Positions 24,787 through 34,623 of a stretch of DNA of 64,000 nt are shown here, piece after piece. How positions within the stretch are numbered: the first letter of the stretch is position 1; every line of letters starts with the position of its first letter. This stretch comes from Streptomyces cellostaticus (GTDB lineage Bacteria; Actinomycetota; Actinomycetes; Streptomycetales; Streptomycetaceae), in the NCBI RefSeq assembly GCF_023630175.1, contig NZ_JALLIN010000021.1:58619-122618 (forward strand), written 5' to 3'. The notes below the pieces were generated by a model. The model ran no database searches. It saw only the letters and a list, made by a program, of their open reading frames with translations, and had not been told where the DNA came from. A program made the translations under genes and the position numbers.

Positions 24787-24950
24787 CTGTCCTACCGCCC
24801 CTTCGATTCTCGCCCCGTGTTCAGGGACAGCTTAAGCGCCCCATGGCCCGGGGCCCTGTGTTCGTGCGCGGGGACGGGTGGTCCGTGCCCGGTCGTGCCC
24901 CGCGGCGCCGCCGCTCGCCGGTACCGCCCCGCGCCGCCGGGGCCGGCCGG

Positions 24951-25745
24951 TCAGTGGCCGTACTGGTAGAAGGGGCGGACGTTGGATTTGAGCCAGGTGG
25001 CCACCGGGTCGTCCGTGACGTCCAGGAGAACGAGGCTGACCTGCCATGCGACCGGGGCCCTGCCCAGGGCGCGGCCGAGGGCCTCCAGGGGAAGGGCCCG
25101 CAGGTCGCCCTCCCGCTGGGAGAGCTCCACACCCACGAACATCACCGGGTCCGCCGTCTCGACGGCGGCGAGGCAGCGTCGGGCCGTGACCACCACGCCG
25201 GTGCCGGCGAACTCGGCCGAGGCGGCGGAGAGGAAGTCGACCGGGTCGTCCTGCCAGTCGGGCTCGAAGAGACGGACCCGGCCGCCGGTGGCGGGGCCGT
25301 CGAGCGGGGTGTGGCCGGTGCGGCAGAGTTCGGCCACCGCCTCGGGCGGCAGCGGCAGCCCGACCACCCCGTCGGGGTTCACCAGGATGCCCGCCTGCGG
25401 GGGCAGGCCGCGGGCGAACTCCACCGCCGGGGCGACGGTGTACGACATGTGGGAGCCGGCGGCCAGGCGGAGCTGTTCCTCGGAGCTGAAGACCGGGACG
25501 TACACCTGGCCCTCGATCTCCGTCGTGGGCAGGTCCAGCGGGCCGCTGTGCGGGCCGCCGCCGTTGGGCAGCGGTATCCACAGCAGGCTGCGGCCCAGCA
25601 CCTCGGCGATCCGGCCGCCCGCGCCGGGTATGCCGAGGGAGGCCGAGAGCACCTCCTCCAGTTCGTTGCCGGGCCAACCGCCGTGCGGGTGGGGGTGTGT
25701 CTGTGCCGGGAAGTCCGCGGGAAGGTCCGCCGCCGAGAAGTCCAT
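24951..25745 (-). CDS. SseB-like protein, second paralogue
   Basis: A 264-residue paralogue of the protein encoded at 23968-24786, sharing the C-terminal pattern VAWQVSLVLLDVTDDPVATWLKSNVRPFYQYGH with VLWMRANARPFYDRD. The N-terminal domain includes VYVPVFSSEEQLRLAAGSH and GILVNPDGVVGLPLPPEAV, typical of SseB. It starts at ATG 25745 (MDFSAADLPADFPAQTHPHPHGGWPGN). The two paralogues are co-directional with a 164-base gap and lie just upstream (on the other strand) of the riboswitch-controlled glycine/serine genes, which is compatible with a link to serine metabolism. Confidence 0.78.
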   Translation of the reverse strand: MDFSAADLPADFPAQTHPHPHGGWPGNELEEVLSASLGIPGAGGRIAEVLGRSLLWIPLPNGGGPHSGPLDLPTTEIEGQVYVPVFSSEEQLRLAAGSHMSYTVAPAVEFARGLPPQAGILVNPDGVVGLPLPPEAVAELCRTGHTPLDGPATGGRVRLFEPDWQDDPVDFLSAASAEFAGTGVVVTARRCLAAVETADPVMFVGVELSQREGDLRALPLEALGRALGRAPVAWQVSLVLLDVTDDPVATWLKSNVRPFYQYGH

Positions 25746-25810
25746 CTGCCTGCCGCCTGCTGGGAACCACTGCTGTGGTCCAAAAGGCTAGCGGGTGGTC
25801 GTGACGGCGC

Positions 25811-26494
25811 TCAGCCGGATCGGCCGGCGAAGCCGATGCGGCGCAGCACGTCCGCGGCGTCCCGGTCCAGCAGCACCGCCGAACCGCAGCCGGCGGGCGG
25901 CTCTCCCCGCTCGGCGGCGCGCAGCAGCCGGGCCGCCGAACGGCGGTGGCGGCGGAAGGCGTAGCGGGAGACGCCGCGGCCGCGCTCGCGCTGGCCCGCG
26001 CGGGCGGTCGCGGCGGTGACGTCGAGCAGGAGCAGGTGCAGGGTGCCGCCGCGGCGCCGGGCCGCGCGGGCCAGCCAGCCGCGCACCCAGGCCTGGGTGC
26101 CGCAGTCGTGCACGACGACGCCCTCGCCGGTGGCGAGGGCGCGGCGCAGTCCGGCGTAGTGGGCGAGCCGGACCAGGGGGCGGTACAGCGCGTACGGGAG
26201 GAAGCGGGGCGCGCGGGCGTCCCAGCGGTCGCGGGTGTCCTGGGAGTCGACGCGGCGGCCGGGGACGGCCCGGTGCATCAGGGTGGACTTGCCGCTGCCG
26301 GGCAGCCCGGTGACCACCACCAGGTCGCGAGGACCGAAGACCAGGTCGTGCGGGCTGCGCCCGGCGCGCTCGCGCAGGTCGCGGACGACCGGGGCGGGAC
26401 GCTCGGCGCAGCGCTCGCGGGCCGGGGCAAAGGGCTGCTTCGGCACCGCGAGACCGGTGGTGGCGGCGTAGGCCGTGGTCCTGTTCACCGTCAT
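25811..26494 (-). CDS. Small P-loop NTPase (AAA/zeta-toxin-like kinase)
   Basis: A 227-residue cytosolic protein. VVVTGLPGSGKSTLMHR is a clear Walker A; VVVHDCGTQAW is the likely Walker B-like strand. The pattern resembles polynucleotide- or adenylate-kinase-like and zeta-toxin-like ATPases, with an arginine-rich lid (RRHRRSAARLLR). The ATG at 26494 (MTVNRTTAYAATTG) follows AGGGGAGGA. It is divergent from the riboswitch-gcvT operon, with its start 178 bases from the first aptamer. The substrate is unknown. Confidence 0.8.
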   Translation of the reverse strand: MTVNRTTAYAATTGLAVPKQPFAPARERCAERPAPVVRDLRERAGRSPHDLVFGPRDLVVVTGLPGSGKSTLMHRAVPGRRVDSQDTRDRWDARAPRFLPYALYRPLVRLAHYAGLRRALATGEGVVVHDCGTQAWVRGWLARAARRRGGTLHLLLLDVTAATARAGQRERGRGVSRYAFRRHRRSAARLLRAAERGEPPAGCGSAVLLDRDAADVLRRIGFAGRSG

Positions 26495-26610
26495 CGTCCT
26501 CCCCTTGTGGACTCGGAACACTCTTTGCCCACCGAATGTAAAGAGGAGGTAATGCGCTGGTCCAGGGGTCGGATGCGCGTTCCGCCACGGCCCGGTTACG
26601 GATGCGGGCC

Positions 26611-26640
26611 CTGACGGGGCGGGGCGCGGCGTGCAATGAT
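26611..26640 (+). promoter_or_regulatory. Candidate promoter for the glycine-riboswitch operon
   Basis: CTGACG at 26611-26616 is a possible -35, and CAATGAT ending at 26640 a possible -10, with a 17- or 18-base spacer and an upstream TG. It would start transcription about 25-30 bases before the first aptamer. Confidence 0.45.
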
Positions 26641-26671
26641 GTGCGCGCCAACTGCATACCGGCCGCTTGAA

Positions 26672-26878
26672 TCCGCGCGGGAGAGTTCCCAGCCAGCTCC
26701 GCTGGGACGCCGAAGGAGCAAGTCCCTCCCTTGAATCTCTCAGGCCCCGTTACCGCGCGGGCGAGGCACATCTGAAAAGCGGGCCGCTGCGACAGTGGCT
26801 CCACCCAAGGTGCAAGCCGTGACCACTCCTCGCGAGGATCACGGCGAACCTCTCAGGTTCCGATGACAGATGGGGAGG
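26672..26878 (+). ncRNA. Tandem glycine riboswitch upstream of gcvT
   Basis: Two consecutive glycine aptamers. The first runs from about 26672 to 26760 and is closed by CCGCGCGG arms (26673-26680 and 26753-26760); it contains CGCCGAAGGAGCAA and GAATCTCTCAGGC, the conserved cores. The second spans about 26770-26878, with CACCCAAGGTGCAAG and AACCTCTCAGGTTCC. The tandem order matches the classical cooperative glycine riboswitch that turns on glycine-cleavage genes when glycine is high. Confidence 0.93.
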
Positions 26879-26895
26879 AACGTTCCTCGCCTGTC
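26865..26895 (+). promoter_or_regulatory. Expression-platform hairpin of the glycine riboswitch
   Basis: GACAG (26865-26869) pairs with CTGTC (26891-26895), and GAGGAA (26875-26880) with TTCCTC (26883-26888). The 5' arm overlaps the end of aptamer 2, so glycine binding and this hairpin are mutually exclusive. It ends 27 bases before the gcvT ATG, so control of translation or transcript elongation is possible. Confidence 0.6.
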
Positions 26896-26922
26896 ATACC
26901 TGCCCTGGGAGACGACCGACCG

Positions 26923-28050
26923 ATGAGCAGTACCGAACCCTCCGGACCGCGCCGTACCGCGCTCGACGCCCTGCACCGCTCGCTCGGCGCGACGATGACC
27001 GACTTCGCCGGCTGGGACATGCCGCTGCGCTACGGATCCGAGCGCGACGAGCACCTCGCCGTGCGGACCAAGGCCGGTCTCTTCGACCTCTCCCACATGG
27101 GCGAGATCACCGTGACCGGGCCGCAGGCGGCCGGCCTGCTGAACTTCGCCCTGGTGGGCAACATCGCCTCCGTCGGTGTCGGCCGCGCCCGGTACACCAT
27201 GATCTGCCGGGCCGACGGCGGCATCCTGGACGACCTGATCGTCTACCGCCTGGCCGAACACGAGTACATGGTCGTCGCCAACGCCTCCAACGCCCAGGTG
27301 GTGCTGGACGCGCTGACCGAGCGTGCCGCGGGCTTCGACGCCGAGGTGCGCGACGACCGGGACGCCTACGCGCTGCTCGCGGTCCAGGGCCCCGAGTCCC
27401 CCGGCATCCTGAAGTCGCTGACCGACGCCGACCTCGACGGCCTGAAGTACTACGCGGGCCTGCCCGGCACGGTGGCCGGCGTCCCCGCGCTGATCGCGCG
27501 CACGGGCTACACCGGCGAGGACGGCTTCGAGCTGTTCGTGAAGCCGGAGCACGCCGTGGAGCTGTGGCAGGCGCTGACCGCGGCGGGCGAGGCCGCCGGT
27601 CTGGTGCCGTGCGGCCTGTCCTGCCGGGACACGCTGCGCCTCGAGGCGGGCATGCCGCTGTACGGACACGAGCTGACCACCTCCCTGACGCCCTTCGACG
27701 CCGGGCTCGGCCGAGTGGTGAAGTTCGAGAAGGAGGGCGACTTCGTGGGCCGCGAGGCGCTGGCCGGGGCGGCCGCCGGGGCCGAGCAGAACCCGCCGCG
27801 GGTGCTCGTCGGCCTGGTCGCCGAGGGCCGCCGGGTGCCGCGCGCCGGATACCCCGTCGTCGCGGGTGGCGCGGTGATCGGCGAGGTCACCTCCGGGGCC
27901 CCCTCCCCCACCCTGGGCAGGCCGATCGCGATGGCGTACGTCGACGCGGCGCACGCGACGCCGGGCACCGAGGGTGTCGGCGTGGACATCCGGGGCAGCC
28001 ACGAGCCGTACGAGGTCGTGGCGCTCCCCTTCTACAAGCGCCAGAAGTAG
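26923..28050 (+). CDS. gcvT: Aminomethyltransferase, glycine cleavage T protein
   Basis: A 375-residue T protein that transfers the C1 unit from the lipoyl-aminomethyl arm of H protein to THF, releasing ammonia. GWDMPLRYGSERDEH at the N-terminus and DLSHMGEITVTG are typical; SCRDTLRLEAGMPLYGHE is the conserved catalytic region. ATG 26923 (MSSTEPSGP) follows GGGAGA ten bases upstream; a longer in-frame start at 26863 lies inside the riboswitch and is unlikely to be used. It is first in the gcvT-gcvH-glyA-sdaA series and controlled by the tandem glycine riboswitch. Confidence 0.96.
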   Translation: MSSTEPSGPRRTALDALHRSLGATMTDFAGWDMPLRYGSERDEHLAVRTKAGLFDLSHMGEITVTGPQAAGLLNFALVGNIASVGVGRARYTMICRADGGILDDLIVYRLAEHEYMVVANASNAQVVLDALTERAAGFDAEVRDDRDAYALLAVQGPESPGILKSLTDADLDGLKYYAGLPGTVAGVPALIARTGYTGEDGFELFVKPEHAVELWQALTAAGEAAGLVPCGLSCRDTLRLEAGMPLYGHELTTSLTPFDAGLGRVVKFEKEGDFVGREALAGAAAGAEQNPPRVLVGLVAEGRRVPRAGYPVVAGGAVIGEVTSGAPSPTLGRPIAMAYVDAAHATPGTEGVGVDIRGSHEPYEVVALPFYKRQK

Positions 28051-28166
28051 ACACTGGGCGCGGTCCGTCCACCGGACGTGACCCTGCGCACATCCCCGCT
28101 GCCCAGCAGCAGGTCCAGCAGTCCCCCATTCATCAGCACTCCCGCGCGTACAGGAGAATTCAGGCC

Positions 28167-28544
28167 ATGAGCAACCCCCAGCAGCTGCGCTACAGCAAGG
28201 AGCACGAGTGGCTGTCGGCCGCCGAGGACGGCGTCTCGACGGTCGGCATCACCGAGTTCGCGGCCAACGCGCTCGGCGACGTGGTCTACGCCCAGCTCCC
28301 CGAGGTCGGTTCCACGGTGTCCGCGGGCGAGACCTGCGGCGAACTGGAGTCGACCAAGTCGGTCTCGGACCTGTACTCCCCGGTCACCGGTGAGATCACC
28401 GAGATCAACGAGGACGTCGTCAACGATCCGTCCCTGGTGAACTCGGCCCCCTTCGAGGGCGGCTGGCTGTTCAAGGTACGCGTCACCGAGGAGCCGGCCG
28501 ACCTGCTCTCCTCCGACGAGTACACCGCCCAGAACGCCGGCTGA
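28167..28544 (+). CDS. gcvH: Glycine cleavage system H protein
   Basis: A 125-residue lipoyl carrier. The lipoylation lysine lies in GELESTKSVSDLYSP, and SKEHEWL marks the N-terminus. It shuttles the aminomethyl group between P and T proteins. ATG 28167 follows AGGAGAATTCAGGCC. It lies 116 bases after gcvT and 14 before glyA, in one operon. GcvP, the decarboxylase of the complex, is not in this window. Confidence 0.97.
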   Translation: MSNPQQLRYSKEHEWLSAAEDGVSTVGITEFAANALGDVVYAQLPEVGSTVSAGETCGELESTKSVSDLYSPVTGEITEINEDVVNDPSLVNSAPFEGGWLFKVRVTEEPADLLSSDEYTAQNAG

Positions 28545-28558
28545 GGAGTCGCAGCCCC

Positions 28559-29836
28559 ATGACCGTCCTGAACACGTCCCTGCACGAGCTGGACCCGGAG
28601 ATCGCCGCCGCGGTCGACGCCGAGCTGAACCGCCAGCAGTCGACGCTGGAGATGATCGCCTCGGAGAACTTCGCGCCGCTCGCGGTGATGGAGGCCCAGG
28701 GCTCGGTGCTGACCAACAAGTACGCGGAGGGCTACCCGGGCCGCCGCTACTACGGCGGCTGCGAGCACGTGGACGTCGCCGAGCAGATCGCCATCGACCG
28801 GATCAAGGAGCTGTTCGGCGCCGAGTACGCCAACGTCCAGCCCCACTCCGGCGCCTCCGCGAACCAGGCGGCCCTGTTCGCCCTCGCCCAGCCCGGGGAC
28901 ACCATCCTCGGCCTGGACCTGGCGCACGGCGGCCACCTCACCCACGGGATGCGGCTGAACTTCTCCGGCAAGCAGTTCGACGTGGTCGCCTACCACGTCG
29001 ACGAGGCCGGCCTGGTCGACATGGCCGAGGTCGAGCGGCTGGCCAAGGAGCACCGCCCGAAGGTGATCATCGCCGGCTGGTCGGCGTACCCGCGGCAGCT
29101 CGACTTCGCCGAGTTCCGCCGGATCGCCGACGAGGTCGAGGCGTACCTGTGGGTCGACATGGCGCACTTCGCGGGCCTGGTCGCGGCGGGTCTGCACCCG
29201 AACCCGGTCGCGTACGCGGACGTGGTCACCTCCACCACCCACAAGACCCTCGGCGGGCCGCGCGGCGGCATCATCCTGGCGAAGAAGGAGTTCGCGAAGA
29301 AGCTGAACTCGTCCGTCTTCCCGGGCTTCCAGGGCGGTCCCCTGGAGCACGTGATCGCGGCCAAGGCGGTCTCGTTCAAGGTCGCCGCCTCCGAGGAGTT
29401 CAAGGAGCGCCAGCACCGTACGGTGGAAGGCGCGCGCATCCTCGCCGAGCGGCTGACCGCCGCCGACACCCGCGCGGCCGGGGTCAACGTGCTGTCCGGC
29501 GGTACGGACGTGCACCTGATCCTGGTGGACCTGCGTGAGTCCGAGCTGGACGGGCAGCAGGCCGAGGACCGGCTCCACGCGGTCGGCATCACGGTCAACC
29601 GCAACGCCGTCCCGAACGACCCGCGTCCCCCGATGGTGACCTCGGGCCTGCGCATCGGTACGCCGGCCCTGGCGACCCGCGGCTTCACCGCCGGCGACTT
29701 CACCGAGGTCGCCGACGTGATCGCCGAGACCCTCAAGGCGCCGTCCCCCTTCGAGGGGGCCGACGTGGAGGGTCTCAAGGCCCGGGTGAAGGCCCTGGCC
29801 GACAAGCACCCGCTGTACCCGGGTCTGAACAAGTAA
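28559..29836 (+). CDS. glyA: Serine hydroxymethyltransferase
   Basis: A 425-residue PLP enzyme interconverting glycine plus 5,10-methylene-THF and serine plus THF. STTHKTLGGPRGG carries the Schiff-base lysine (Lys229). ASENFAP, YPGRRYYGG, and the Asp-x-His region (WVDMAHFAGL) match the family. ATG 28559 lies 14 bases after gcvH. Together with GcvTH (plus GcvP elsewhere) it lets glycine be converted to serine, which SdaA then deaminates. Confidence 0.97.
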   Translation: MTVLNTSLHELDPEIAAAVDAELNRQQSTLEMIASENFAPLAVMEAQGSVLTNKYAEGYPGRRYYGGCEHVDVAEQIAIDRIKELFGAEYANVQPHSGASANQAALFALAQPGDTILGLDLAHGGHLTHGMRLNFSGKQFDVVAYHVDEAGLVDMAEVERLAKEHRPKVIIAGWSAYPRQLDFAEFRRIADEVEAYLWVDMAHFAGLVAAGLHPNPVAYADVVTSTTHKTLGGPRGGIILAKKEFAKKLNSSVFPGFQGGPLEHVIAAKAVSFKVAASEEFKERQHRTVEGARILAERLTAADTRAAGVNVLSGGTDVHLILVDLRESELDGQQAEDRLHAVGITVNRNAVPNDPRPPMVTSGLRIGTPALATRGFTAGDFTEVADVIAETLKAPSPFEGADVEGLKARVKALADKHPLYPGLNK

Positions 29837-29915
29837 GTCCGTTTCACCGGGCACCGCGCACACTGGAACATGTGCGCGGTGCCGCACCCGCACCACCCCG
29901 TATTGAGGAGTTTCC

Positions 29916-31283
<1,368 letters not shown>

Positions 31284-31325
31284 CCGGACGGGCCCGCGCG
31301 GTGCGCCCGGGCCGGGCGTAACGGA

Positions 31326-31354
31326 GGAGGCGGGCGCCCCGAGGGCCCGCCTCC
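31326..31354. terminator. Terminator between sdaA and the M28 aminopeptidase gene
   Basis: GGAGGCGGGC (31326-31335) and GCCCGCCTCC (31345-31354) form a ten-pair stem with a nine-base loop, located between two convergent stop codons. It probably works in both directions. Confidence 0.75.
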
Positions 31355-31378
31355 CTCGCCGTTCTCCCGGGTGGCCGA

Positions 31379-33139
31379 TCAGCCGGTCGTCAGCGTGACG
31401 TCGTCGACGACGAAGCTGGTCTGGAGGCTGACGTCCTCTGAGGCCGTGAAGGTTAGCGTGATCTGCCGGCCGGTGTACTGGCTCAGGTCAACCGTGCGTT
31501 CGGTGTACCCGGCGGCCGCGTTGACGTTGGAGTACGTCTGCTTCGCGGTCCCGTCGACCTTGACCTGGAAGGTGTCGTACACCGTGGAGCCCGACTCGCC
31601 GGTGTCGATGTGCAGCCAGTACTTCAGGGTCGCCCTGGTGCAGCCGGCCGGGATCGTCACCGTCTGGTTGATCGTGTCGGTGGCCGTGCGGCCGTAACCC
31701 GCCAGCCACGCGTAGCGGGTGCCGGAGTGCGGGGACCGGCCGCTGAACGCGCCGATCGCGCCGGTGTCCCCGGTCCACGGCGAAGTGCCGCTCTCGAAGC
31801 CGCCGTTGGAGACCACCTGCGAGGCCGTGCAGCCGCCGGCGCCGGTGACGGTCAGCGTGTACTGCGCGGTGTGCGTGGTGGAACCCGTACCGGTGATGGT
31901 GAGGTCGTACGTCCCCGGCGCCACGGAGGAGCCGACCGCGACCGTCGCCGTGGACGAGCCGCCGGAGGTCACCGAGGCCGGGCTGAAGGAGACCGTGACC
32001 CCGGCGGGCGCGCCCGAGGCGGACAGGCCGACCGTCTGGGCGGAGCCGTTGGTGGTGGCGGTGGACACGGTGGTGGTCAGCGAGGTGCCCGGGGCCGTGC
32101 TGCCCGTCGCGGGGCTCGCCGAGAGCGAGAAGTCGTCGGCCGGGACGGTGGCCGAGACCGCCCGCGTCCACAGGGTGTGGGCGACGCCGTCGGCGCTGCG
32201 GTTCAGCCCGGTGGCGTTGATGTTGCTCGTGGTGTCGCAGGAGGAGTGGTAGCAGCGGTCGTACGCGGCGTTCGCCGTGCCGCCCCACTTGGCCGCCTGC
32301 GCCGAGGTCTTGCGGGCGCTGGCGCCCATGGCGTAGCCGGAGGTGGGGATGCCGTAGCGCTCGAAGGAGTAGTCGTCGGAGCGGCCCGCACCCTCGGTGT
32401 TCTCCTCGGGCTGCAGGTTCAGCGAGTCCCAGTACGCCTTCATCGGAGCGGCGGCGGCCGAGGTGATGTGGTTGATGAAGTAGCCGCCGTTGGGCGAGGC
32501 GACCATGTCGAAGTTGTAGTACGCCTTGATCGCCGAGCGCTGCGCGGAGGACAGTGAACGGACGTAGAAGTCGGAGCCGTTGAGACCCTGCTCCTCGTCC
32601 GTCCACCAGCCGAAGCGCACCCGCCCCGCCATCGACGGGTCGGTCTCGGCGAGCTTCAGCGCGACCTCGAGGAGGGTGGCGCTGCCGGAGCCGTTGTCGT
32701 TGATGCCGGGTCCGGCGGAGACGCTGTCGAGGTGCGAGCCGAACATGTACACATTCGACGCGTCGCCGTGCGGCCACTCGGCGATCAGGTTGGGCCCGGC
32801 GCCGCTGCTGCAGCCGGAGGTGCAGGTCTGCTCGGTCACCGTGTAACCGGCGGCCTGGAGCTTGCCCTTCACGTAGGCGACCGAGTCGCGGTAGCCCTGC
32901 GTGGTCGATCTGCGGTTGCCGCCGTTGCGGTTCGCTATGGCGTTCAGTTCGGTCAGATGCGCCTGGACCCTGGTGACGTCGATGTCCGGCGCGGCCGCGG
33001 TGAGAGGCGCCGCAGCGGTCGCGGTGCGGGGGCCCTCGTGGGTCCCGGCGGCGCTCGCGGGGAGCGCCGCCAGGCCCAGTGCGGCAGCCAGGGTGACACC
33101 GGTCAGGGTCAGGCCGGTCGGGGAGATTCTTCGAAGCAC
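31379..33139 (-). CDS. Secreted M28 aminopeptidase with Ig-like/CBM-like C-terminal domains
   Basis: A 586-residue secreted zinc aminopeptidase of the Streptomyces griseus aminopeptidase type. GTG 33139 (after GGAGACACG) starts a signal peptide ending near ALPASAAG. The catalytic domain carries the five zinc ligands: His in GSHLDSV, Asp in INDNGSG, catalytic Glu-Glu in WWTDEEQG, Asp in NFDMVAS and His in CYHSSCDT. After residue ~330 comes an Ig-like domain (DFSLSASPATGSTAPGTS) and a C-terminal beta-sandwich that resembles a carbohydrate- or substrate-binding module (GGFESGTSPWTGDTGAIG). It degrades peptides outside the cell and would feed the peptide importer. Confidence 0.93.
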   Translation of the reverse strand: MLRRISPTGLTLTGVTLAAALGLAALPASAAGTHEGPRTATAAAPLTAAAPDIDVTRVQAHLTELNAIANRNGGNRRSTTQGYRDSVAYVKGKLQAAGYTVTEQTCTSGCSSGAGPNLIAEWPHGDASNVYMFGSHLDSVSAGPGINDNGSGSATLLEVALKLAETDPSMAGRVRFGWWTDEEQGLNGSDFYVRSLSSAQRSAIKAYYNFDMVASPNGGYFINHITSAAAAPMKAYWDSLNLQPEENTEGAGRSDDYSFERYGIPTSGYAMGASARKTSAQAAKWGGTANAAYDRCYHSSCDTTSNINATGLNRSADGVAHTLWTRAVSATVPADDFSLSASPATGSTAPGTSLTTTVSTATTNGSAQTVGLSASGAPAGVTVSFSPASVTSGGSSTATVAVGSSVAPGTYDLTITGTGSTTHTAQYTLTVTGAGGCTASQVVSNGGFESGTSPWTGDTGAIGAFSGRSPHSGTRYAWLAGYGRTATDTINQTVTIPAGCTRATLKYWLHIDTGESGSTVYDTFQVKVDGTAKQTYSNVNAAAGYTERTVDLSQYTGRQITLTFTASEDVSLQTSFVVDDVTLTTG

Positions 33140-33530
33140 CGTGTCTCCTTTGTGGGGTGGGAGGAAACGGGAGGCGGGCGTGGTGGGGCCGCGCCTCCCG
33201 GCCGATGCGGGTGGGGCGGGGATCCGGGTGAGCGGTCCCGCACCGTATGGAGCATGCGCATGCCAAGCCCGGGTCAAGCCTCGCCGCGCGGAACCGGCCG
33301 GATCCAGGGGCCGGGGCCCGACTCCTCCACAGCTCCCGGCACGGGGTGGGGCGGGGAGGCGCACCGGGGGCCACGAGGAGTTGGGCCGGCGGCGGCGAGG
33401 CTAACCGCCGTACGGTCCGACCGCTCCTGTCCGTTTCCGGCACGTCCACTTCCGGCCAGTGCGGCCGCCGGGCCCGTCCGCCCGCGCCACGTCCCTGGCC
33501 TCCTCCGGGAGGGGCTCGTATCGTGCGCGC
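33140..33530. other. 391-base gap between the aminopeptidase and the LuxR-type locus
   Basis: No supported gene. Both strands show only proline/arginine-rich frames. The aminopeptidase promoter (minus) must lie at the left end. GGGAGGGG at 33507-33514 lies 16 bases before the first ATG of the LuxR-type locus, too far to be an ideal ribosome-binding site. Confidence 0.5.
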
Positions 33531-34542
33531 ATGCATGCGGCGCAGAACCCCTCGCACGACCGGCCGCCGGCCGCCGCCGAGGCGCGGGCCGCCTACCTGG
33601 CCATGGTCGAGCGGATCACGGCGTCGGGAGCCCGGGACACCACCGCCGAGCCGTGAGGAACTCCGGGGTATCTCCGCCGCGTTGGCCGGGTGGCTGGCCG
33701 AACGGCGGCTGCTCGAACCGGGCGCGGAGCGGCTGAGCACTCCGGACCGGGCCCTGCGGCACATCGTCTCCGAGCAGGGTCGCCGGCTGCGGGAGGCGGC
33801 CGAGACGGCCGGCCGGGACGCCGAGGCCCTGGACGACGTGCTGTCCCTGCTGACGGCCCCTCGGTTCGACGCCCGGGAGGCGGTGGAGGTCGAGTACTTC
33901 ACGGACCGCGAGCGGACCCGGCGGCGGCTGGGGGAACTGGACGCCCTCAGCCGGGAGGAGTTCCTGGCGATGCGCAACTCCTTCCCCGACGCGCGGGTTC
34001 TGGATTCCAGCCTCGCCGGGGACCTGGAGATGCTGGCGAACGGCGTGCGGATGCGCATGCTGGCGTCCCAGCAGGCCGTCCGCCCGCAGGCGCCGGCCCG
34101 CTATCCGAGCGCGCTGTCCGACGCCGGGGCCGAGGTGCGGGTCGCCCCCACGGCGCCTCTCCACATGAACATCCTGGACCGGTCGGTCGTCATCATCGGG
34201 ACGGGGCCGGGGCCGCAGGGGGAGGGCGGCGACGTCATCCTGCACTGCACGCCCGTCGCGCGGTGCTTCTGGAAGGTCTTCACCCACACCTGGGACCTCG
34301 CCCGGCCGCACACCCGACGCTCGCCCGGACGCGGGCGCGCCGGCCGCGAACTGTCCGCCCAGGAACGCGAGGTGCCGGCACTGCTGACCACCGGCGCCAG
34401 GGACGAGACCATCGCCCGGCGACTGGCCTGCTCGGACCGCACGCTGCGCCGCCTGATGAACCAGATCATGGAGAAACTGGGCACCTCCAGCCGCTTCGAG
34501 GCCGGAGTCACCGCCGCCCGCCTGGGCCTGCTGAGCCGATGA
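33531..34542 (+). pseudogene. LuxR-type regulator, apparently frameshifted near base 33650
   Basis: A C-terminal LuxR-type helix-turn-helix is clear (LSAQEREVPALLTTGARDETIARRLACSDRTLRRLMNQ) and the central domain is coherent. But its frame has no good start: upstream it reads only Pro/Arg-rich sequence. The preceding 41 codons from ATG 33531 (HAAQNPSHDRPPAAAEARAA...) make a sensible N-terminus but end at a TGA at 33654-33656, just where the main frame begins REELRGI. A one-base deletion or two-base insertion near 33650 would join them into a protein of about 335 residues. This is either a real pseudogene, a sequencing error, or internal starting within the second frame. Confidence 0.55.
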
Positions 34543-34623
34543 TGTTCCTCCAGGGGCTACCCAGCGGTAACCGCACGCTTCTAGGCTTCCGCCAACTTGA
34601 CCGCGATACAAGGGAGTTGGCGG

